This document shows positions 59,183 to 64,000 of a stretch of 64,000 bases of DNA, in pieces. Numbering within the stretch: the stretch's first letter is position 1; each line of letters begins with the position of its first letter. A program made the translations under genes and the position numbers. This stretch comes from JAICMB01 sp035295125 (GTDB lineage: Bacteria; Acidobacteriota; Terriglobia; Bryobacterales; Bryobacteraceae): positions 1-64,000 of the forward strand of contig DATGJP010000075.1 of assembly GCA_035295125.1 (NCBI GenBank), written 5' to 3'. The notes beneath the pieces are model-generated. The model saw only the letters and a program-made list of their open reading frames with translations. It did not search any database and had not been told where the DNA came from.

Positions 59183-60079
59183 TTACAAGCCACCTTGAAC
59201 CGGCTGCTCCTGCAAAAGCTGTAAGAATGCTTGAGCAGCCGGGTGGAATCGTTTCTTCCGCCGGTGAATGATCCGAACCGGCCGATATAAATCGGGCGCA
59301 GCGATGGGGATCGGAATCAACCTTCCCTGCGCCACTTCCGCCTCCATAATTCGCGCCGGCATGATACTCACCCCCGAGCCGTGTGCTACCGCCTCCTTGA
59401 TCATCTGCAAATTGTCGAAGTGCAATCGCAAATTCACGTGAACGTGCTGATCGCGGAAAAAGCGATCGATGTCGCGGCGGATTGGCAAGTCCTCGTCGAA
59501 CCCCACAAAATCCACACCGTCGAGATCCTGGGGCGTTACTTCGGCCATCTGTGCAATCGGATGATAGGGCGAGGCCGCGACCACCATTTGTTCCTCGCGC
59601 CACGGCAGCACCGTGATCTCCTTGTTTGGCTCGGCATAGCTCATCAGTCCGAGGTCGGCGCGATCGGTCACCACCGCCTCCAGGACTTTCTCCGGACGAA
59701 GATACTCCACTTCGATTTTGGCGTCCGAATGACGCCGTAGAAATTCCTGTTCGAGCTGCGACATTTCGGAGAGACCCACGGAGTAAATCGACGCCACCCG
59801 AACTGTGCCTTCGACTTCGGTTTTTAGCTGGCCGACCGCGGCATCGAATTCATCCCAGCGGCGCAGCACATCGCGGCAGAGCTCGGCGTAGAGACGTCCG
59901 GCTTCGGTGACCATTAGAGGTCGAGTGGCGCGATCGAGCAAGGTCACGCCGAGTTCGCGCTCCAGCTCCTGAACGTGCTGGCTCGCCGCCGATTGGCTGA
60001 CGCCGTTTAGAGCCGCTGCCTTGCTGAGACTTCTGGACTGGGCTATGTCCCTGAAAAGCCGAAGGTGATCGAACCCCAT
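59183..60079 (-). CDS. LysR-family transcriptional regulator
   Basis: A 298-residue regulator. The winged helix-turn-helix (residues 1-60; HLRLFRDIAQSRSLSKAAAL and SQSAASQHVQELERELG) is followed by the effector-binding domain (about 92-290; VRVASIYSVGLSEMSQLEQE and NLQMIKEAVAHGSGVSIMPA). It is divergent from gltB, 160 bp away, the arrangement of GltC and gltAB in Bacillus. Control of glutamate synthase is therefore likely but is context inference; CysB-like regulators share the fold. Confidence 0.92.
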   Translation of the reverse strand: MGFDHLRLFRDIAQSRSLSKAAALNGVSQSAASQHVQELERELGVTLLDRATRPLMVTEAGRLYAELCRDVLRRWDEFDAAVGQLKTEVEGTVRVASIYSVGLSEMSQLEQEFLRRHSDAKIEVEYLRPEKVLEAVVTDRADLGLMSYAEPNKEITVLPWREEQMVVAASPYHPIAQMAEVTPQDLDGVDFVGFDEDLPIRRDIDRFFRDQHVHVNLRLHFDNLQMIKEAVAHGSGVSIMPARIMEAEVAQGRLIPIPIAAPDLYRPVRIIHRRKKRFHPAAQAFLQLLQEQPVQGGL

Positions 60080-60093
60080 GTGTATACTGCAAT

Positions 60094-60164
60094 ACTATTA
60101 GATTTCCTTATGTTAAGTCAAATACAAATTTCACTGGACTAATAGTTGTGGGCATTGCTATACT
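60094..60164 (+). promoter_or_regulatory. lysR-gltB divergent control region
   Basis: An 8-bp inverted repeat (ACTATTAG 60094-60101, CTAATAGT 60139-60146) encloses an AT-rich tract unlike the surrounding DNA. TATACT at 60159-60164 is a good -10 for gltB, but no good -35 lies at 17 bp, consistent with activator dependence. Confidence 0.45.
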
Positions 60165-60239
60165 GGATCGCAAACACAGGCCAACCAGCCTGCGGTGTAT
60201 GCACACCTACCGGTTTGTGCCCCACCTTTGGAGTTGAGC

Positions 60240-63200
60240 ATGAACGGTCTGCCACGTAAGCAAGGTTTATACGATCCACGCAACGAGCACGACGCCTGCG
60301 GTCTAGGCTTCGTGGTCAACATTAAGGGCGAGAAGTCGCACGACATCATCGTCAAGGGCATTCAGATTCTCGTGAATCTGGCGCATCGGGGTGCATGCGG
60401 CTGCGACCCGGACACCGGCGATGGCGCCGGCATCCTGATCCAGATTCCTCACGCGTTTTTTGCGCGTGAGTGCGCCAAGCTGGGATTCACGCTGCCCGAG
60501 CCGGGTGAGTACGGCGCCGGCCTGGTCTTTCTGCCCGTCGATCGCCAACCGCGCCTGCTCGTGGAAGGCATTCTCGAGCGGATCGCGCGCGAAGAAGGCC
60601 TGACAGTTCTTGGCTGGCGCGACACGCCGGTGAAGGCCAATACCATCGGCCGCATCGCTCGGGCTTCGCAGCCTTACATCGAGCAGATCTTCATTCGGGG
60701 CGCCCATGGAATGACGCAGGATGAGTTGGAGCGCAAGCTTTTCATCGTGCGGAAACGAGCCGAGGCCGAAATCGGCGCGTCCGACATCCCGGAGAAAAGC
60801 TTCTTTTATGTGCCGTCGCTGTCGTCGCGCACGATGATTTACAAGGGCCTGCTCCTGGCTCCGCAGATTGCAGAGTTCTACGAGGAACTGACCGATCCGG
60901 AAGCCGTCAGCTCGCTCTGTCTGGTACACCAGCGTTTTTCGACGAACACCTTCCCGACCTGGCAACTGGCGCACCCGTACCGCTACATCTGCCACAACGG
61001 CGAAATCAACACGGTTCGCGGAAATGTGAACTGGATGTATGCGCGGCAGAAGGTTCTGTCGTCGCCGTTGTTTGGAAACGATATCAAGAAGCTTTTTCCG
61101 TTGATTCAGGTGGGCGGCAGCGATTCGGCTTCGCTGGACAACGCGATCGAGCTGCTCACGCTGGCGGGTCGCAGCCTGCCGCACGTCATGGCAATGCTGA
61201 TTCCCGAGGCGTGGGACCACGACGAAACGATGGACCCCGCCAAGCGCGCATTCTACGAATTTCACGCGTCGCTGATGGAGCCTTGGGATGGTCCGGCGGC
61301 AGTGGCGTTTACGGATGGCCGCGTCATTGGCGCAACGCTCGACCGCAACGGTCTGAGGCCGGCGCGATACCTCGTCACCAAGGACGGTTTGCTCATTATG
61401 GCTTCCGAGGCCGGTGTGCTTCCGGTGAAGCCCGAGGATGTGCAATTCAAAGGTCGCCTGCAGCCGGGGCGCATGTTGCTGGTCGATACGGTGGAAGGCC
61501 GCATCGTTCCCGACGAAGAAATCAAGCAGAGCCTGGCGTCGCGACAGCCGTACGGCCAATGGATCAAGGAAAACCAGATCACGCTCGACTCGCTGCCGGA
61601 GCCTCCGCGCGTCTACGGATTCGATCCCGAGACGCTGATTGTGCGGCAGCGGGCATTCGGCTACACCGATGAGGACCTCCGCATCTTCCTCGGTCCGATG
61701 TCGACGACCGGCGACGATCCGGTAGGTTCCATGGGCGTGGACACGCCGCTGGCCTGCCTTTCGGACAAGCCGCAGTCGCTCTTCAACTATTTCAAGCAGC
61801 TATTCGCTCAGGTGACGAACCCCGCGATCGATCCGATCCGCGAGGAACTGGTGATGTCGCTAACGAGCTACATCGGAACCGAGCGGAACATCCTCGATGA
61901 GACTCCGCTGCACTGCCATACGCTCAAGCTGGAGCATCCCCTGCTGACAAATCGCGACCTGGAGAGGCTGCGTCGCGTGTCGACGAGCGAATTGCTTTGC
62001 TGCACGCTGCCGATGCAGTTCCGGGTGGATGGGGGTGGCAAAGAACTGGAGCGCTCGCTCGACGGGCTGTGCCGGCGCGCATCGCTGGCTATCAAGTCGA
62101 GGTATACGTTGCTGATTCTGTCGGATCGGGGAACCGACGAGGAGTATGCGCCGATCCCCAGTTTGCTGGCGCTGACCGCGGTTCACAATCACCTGGTTCG
62201 GGAGGGAACTCGGACGCAGGTGGCCTTGATTATAGAATCGGGCGAGCCGCGAGAAGTGATGCATTTCTCTCTTCTGATCGGCTACGGCGCCAGCGCGGTG
62301 AATCCATACCTGGCGATCGAGACGCTCGAAGACATGGCGCTGCGCGGGCGTCTGGGGCCGAGCATCACGTTTGAAACCGCGCTGCGGAATTACAAGAAAG
62401 CCGTCAACAAGGGCCTGCTGAAGGTCTTTTCGAAGATGGGCATCTCGACGCTGCAGAGCTATCGCGGCGCGCAGATTTTCGAGGCGATCGGGCTGAACAA
62501 GGGGCTGGTGGATCGCTATTTCACCGGCACGCAATCCCGCATAGAGGGCGTCGGGCTCGACGTGCTGGCTCGCGAGGCGAAGGTGAAACACGATTACGCC
62601 TTGCGCGCATTGAAGGAGTCGGACACCGAACTTGAAGTTGGAGGAAATTATCAATACCGCGTCCGCGGCGAGTATCACCTGCTGAATCCGCAGACCGTCA
62701 GCAAAATGCAGCACGCGGTTCGACAGCAGAACTTCGCCACGTTCCAGGAATACACGAAGCTCATCAACGACCAGAGCAAACAGCTTTGCACGCTGCGCGG
62801 CCTGATGGAGCTTAAGCCGGCGGCGAAGCCGATACCGCTTGAGGAAGTCGAGCCGGCGAGCGAGATCGTGAAGCGATTTGCGACCGGCGCGATGTCGTTT
62901 GGGTCGATCAGTAAAGAGGCGCATGAGACGCTAGCCATCGCCATGAACCGCATTGGCGGCCGTTCGAACACGGGTGAGGGCGGGGAAGACGAGGCTCGTT
63001 TCCAGCGCGATCCGAATGGCGATTGGCGGCGCAGCGCGATTAAGCAGGTGGCGTCGGGGAGGTTCGGCGTCACGACGAACTACCTGGTTAACGCCGACGA
63101 ACTGCAGATCAAGATCGCGCAGGGTGCGAAGCCCGGTGAAGGCGGCCAGTTGCCGGGCCACAAGGTGGACGAAGTGATCGCTCGCGTGCGGCATTCCATC

Positions 63201-64000
63201 GCCGGTGTGCCTTTGATTTCGCCGCCGCCACATCACGATATTTATTCCATCGAAGACTTGTCGCAGTTGATTTACGACCTCAAGAACGTCAGTCCGTCGG
63301 CGCGCATTTCGGTGAAGTTGGTGGCGGAAGTCGGCGTCGGCACCGTGGCTGCGGGTGTCGCCAAGGCGCATGCCGACCTGGTGCTGATCAGCGGGTACGA
63401 CGGCGGAACGGGCGCGTCGCCTCTGACCTCCATCAAACATGCGGGTGCGCCCTGGGAATTGGGACTGGCGGAAACGCAGCAGGTGCTGGTGATGAACGAC
63501 CTGCGCAGCCGCATACGGGTGCAAACCGACGGCAAGCTCCAGACCGGACGCGACGTGGTGGTTGCGGCTTTGCTGGGCGCCGAAGAGTTCGGGTTTTCGA
63601 CGGCGCCGCTGGTCGCGCTGGGGTGCATCATGATGCGGAAATGCCACCTCAACACGTGTCCGGTCGGCATTGCCACGCAGAATCCGGAATTACGCAAGAA
63701 GTTCCAGGGGCAGCCTGAGCATGTCATCAACTACTTCTTCTTCGTTGCGGAAGAAGTGCGGCAGTTTATGGCGCAACTGGGGTTCCGCACCATGAATGAA
63801 ATGATCGGGCGTGTGGACCGCATCGAAATGCGGACCGCTATCGATCATTGGAAGGCGAAGGGGCTCGATTTCTCGTCGATTCTCTTCAATCCGCCAGTGC
63901 CGTCGCGCGTGAGCCGACGATGCACGATGCCGCAGGATCACGGGTTAAACCAGGCGCTCGATTCGAAGCTGATTGACCATGCGCGCGACGCACTCGAGAA
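60240..64000 (+). CDS. gltB: glutamate synthase large (alpha) subunit, 3'-truncated by the window
   Basis: The first 1253 residues of an enzyme normally about 1500 long; the frame is open to the window end. GGAG precedes the ATG. The glutaminase domain begins after a short propeptide with the nucleophile Cys20 (NEHDACGLGFVV). The central domain ends near 830. The FMN domain contains FATGAMSFGSISKEAHETLA and YDGGTGASPLTSIKHAGAPW. The 3Fe-4S cysteines are Cys1129, Cys1135 and Cys1140 (CIMMRKCHLNTCPVG). It makes two glutamates from glutamine and 2-oxoglutarate with NAD(P)H. The gltD partner should lie to the right. Confidence 0.96.
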   Translation, partial: MNGLPRKQGLYDPRNEHDACGLGFVVNIKGEKSHDIIVKGIQILVNLAHRGACGCDPDTGDGAGILIQIPHAFFARECAKLGFTLPEPGEYGAGLVFLPVDRQPRLLVEGILERIAREEGLTVLGWRDTPVKANTIGRIARASQPYIEQIFIRGAHGMTQDELERKLFIVRKRAEAEIGASDIPEKSFFYVPSLSSRTMIYKGLLLAPQIAEFYEELTDPEAVSSLCLVHQRFSTNTFPTWQLAHPYRYICHNGEINTVRGNVNWMYARQKVLSSPLFGNDIKKLFPLIQVGGSDSASLDNAIELLTLAGRSLPHVMAMLIPEAWDHDETMDPAKRAFYEFHASLMEPWDGPAAVAFTDGRVIGATLDRNGLRPARYLVTKDGLLIMASEAGVLPVKPEDVQFKGRLQPGRMLLVDTVEGRIVPDEEIKQSLASRQPYGQWIKENQITLDSLPEPPRVYGFDPETLIVRQRAFGYTDEDLRIFLGPMSTTGDDPVGSMGVDTPLACLSDKPQSLFNYFKQLFAQVTNPAIDPIREELVMSLTSYIGTERNILDETPLHCHTLKLEHPLLTNRDLERLRRVSTSELLCCTLPMQFRVDGGGKELERSLDGLCRRASLAIKSRYTLLILSDRGTDEEYAPIPSLLALTAVHNHLVREGTRTQVALIIESGEPREVMHFSLLIGYGASAVNPYLAIETLEDMALRGRLGPSITFETALRNYKKAVNKGLLKVFSKMGISTLQSYRGAQIFEAIGLNKGLVDRYFTGTQSRIEGVGLDVLAREAKVKHDYALRALKESDTELEVGGNYQYRVRGEYHLLNPQTVSKMQHAVRQQNFATFQEYTKLINDQSKQLCTLRGLMELKPAAKPIPLEEVEPASEIVKRFATGAMSFGSISKEAHETLAIAMNRIGGRSNTGEGGEDEARFQRDPNGDWRRSAIKQVASGRFGVTTNYLVNADELQIKIAQGAKPGEGGQLPGHKVDEVIARVRHSIAGVPLISPPPHHDIYSIEDLSQLIYDLKNVSPSARISVKLVAEVGVGTVAAGVAKAHADLVLISGYDGGTGASPLTSIKHAGAPWELGLAETQQVLVMNDLRSRIRVQTDGKLQTGRDVVVAALLGAEEFGFSTAPLVALGCIMMRKCHLNTCPVGIATQNPELRKKFQGQPEHVINYFFFVAEEVRQFMAQLGFRTMNEMIGRVDRIEMRTAIDHWKAKGLDFSSILFNPPVPSRVSRRCTMPQDHGLNQALDSKLIDHARDALE

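Noticed and set aside
60303..61559. Long minus-strand open frame (418 codons) within gltB
   Set aside because: It is antisense to a certain gene, rich in Arg/His/Gln as expected for a shadow of GC-rich codons, and has no motif or ribosome binding site. The same applies to 61860-62924 and 62931-63647.
1..64000. tRNA or rRNA genes
   Set aside because: No T-loop/acceptor pairing or rRNA signature was recognised by eye; a tRNAscan-SE run would settle this.

Overview
The window reads as one contiguous stretch of a GC-rich (roughly 60% by eye) Gram-negative chromosome. The gene content points to an Acidobacteriota member close to Solibacter/Bryobacter: tripartite RND pumps with outer-membrane factors, YVTN beta-propellers, a Ser/Thr kinase fused to a sulfatase-modifying-factor-like domain, a fungalysin (M36) protease, a YXWGXW-repeat protein, a peroxiredoxin read through an in-frame UGA, and many short GCAGGC-type palindromes between genes. 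The taxonomic placement is inference; no rRNA gene is present. No phage, integron, CRISPR array, tRNA or intact insertion sequence was seen.

Layout. 1-4 kb: a tectonin-like propeller, a DedA-family membrane protein with a small membrane partner, and an HTTM/DoxX-like membrane protein. 4-12 kb: an RND efflux operon (outer-membrane factor, adaptor, permease) bracketed by two paralogous secreted YVTN propellers. 12-17.5 kb: a glgP-pgm-tal run linking glycogen breakdown to the pentose phosphate pathway. 17.7-24 kb: a frameshifted MerR regulator with a textbook 19-bp-spacer MerR promoter driving an isoprenylcysteine-methyltransferase-like gene, then N-acetylglutamate synthase, MarC, a small orphan protein, a quinone-oxidoreductase-like MDR enzyme and Dps. 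24-31 kb: a second RND system in the order STAS protein, adaptor, permease, outer-membrane factor, ECF sigma factor. 31-39 kb: secreted proteins, a GAF-GAF-AAA-Fis sigma-54 activator carrying an 18-bp tandem duplication, a GH35-like glycosidase and CreD. 39-41.5 kb: rpsO-pnp. 41.6-53.6 kb: a secreted protein, DinB, the kinase/FGE fusion, a DUF420 protein, two MacB-like ABC permeases with a YheT hydrolase, and the M36 protease. 53.9-60 kb: a GAF-ANTAR regulator, the selenoprotein peroxiredoxin, a bactofilin, a methyltransferase, a VapBC pair and the YXWGXW protein. 60 kb to the end: a LysR regulator divergent from gltB, which runs off the right edge.

The most notable observations are: (i) a periplasmic peroxiredoxin whose peroxidatic cysteine codon is UGA, followed at the right distance by a small SECIS-like hairpin; (ii) at least three families of intergenic palindromes with compensatory stem changes, arranged as BIME-like mosaics and sometimes touching gene ends; (iii) an 11-codon remnant of a sulfatase-modifying-factor gene beside one of these repeats; (iv) promoters placed so that creD, vapB and perhaps dinB would be read from leaderless mRNAs; and (v) two efflux operons with unusual non-pump partners (YVTN propellers; STAS protein and ECF sigma factor).
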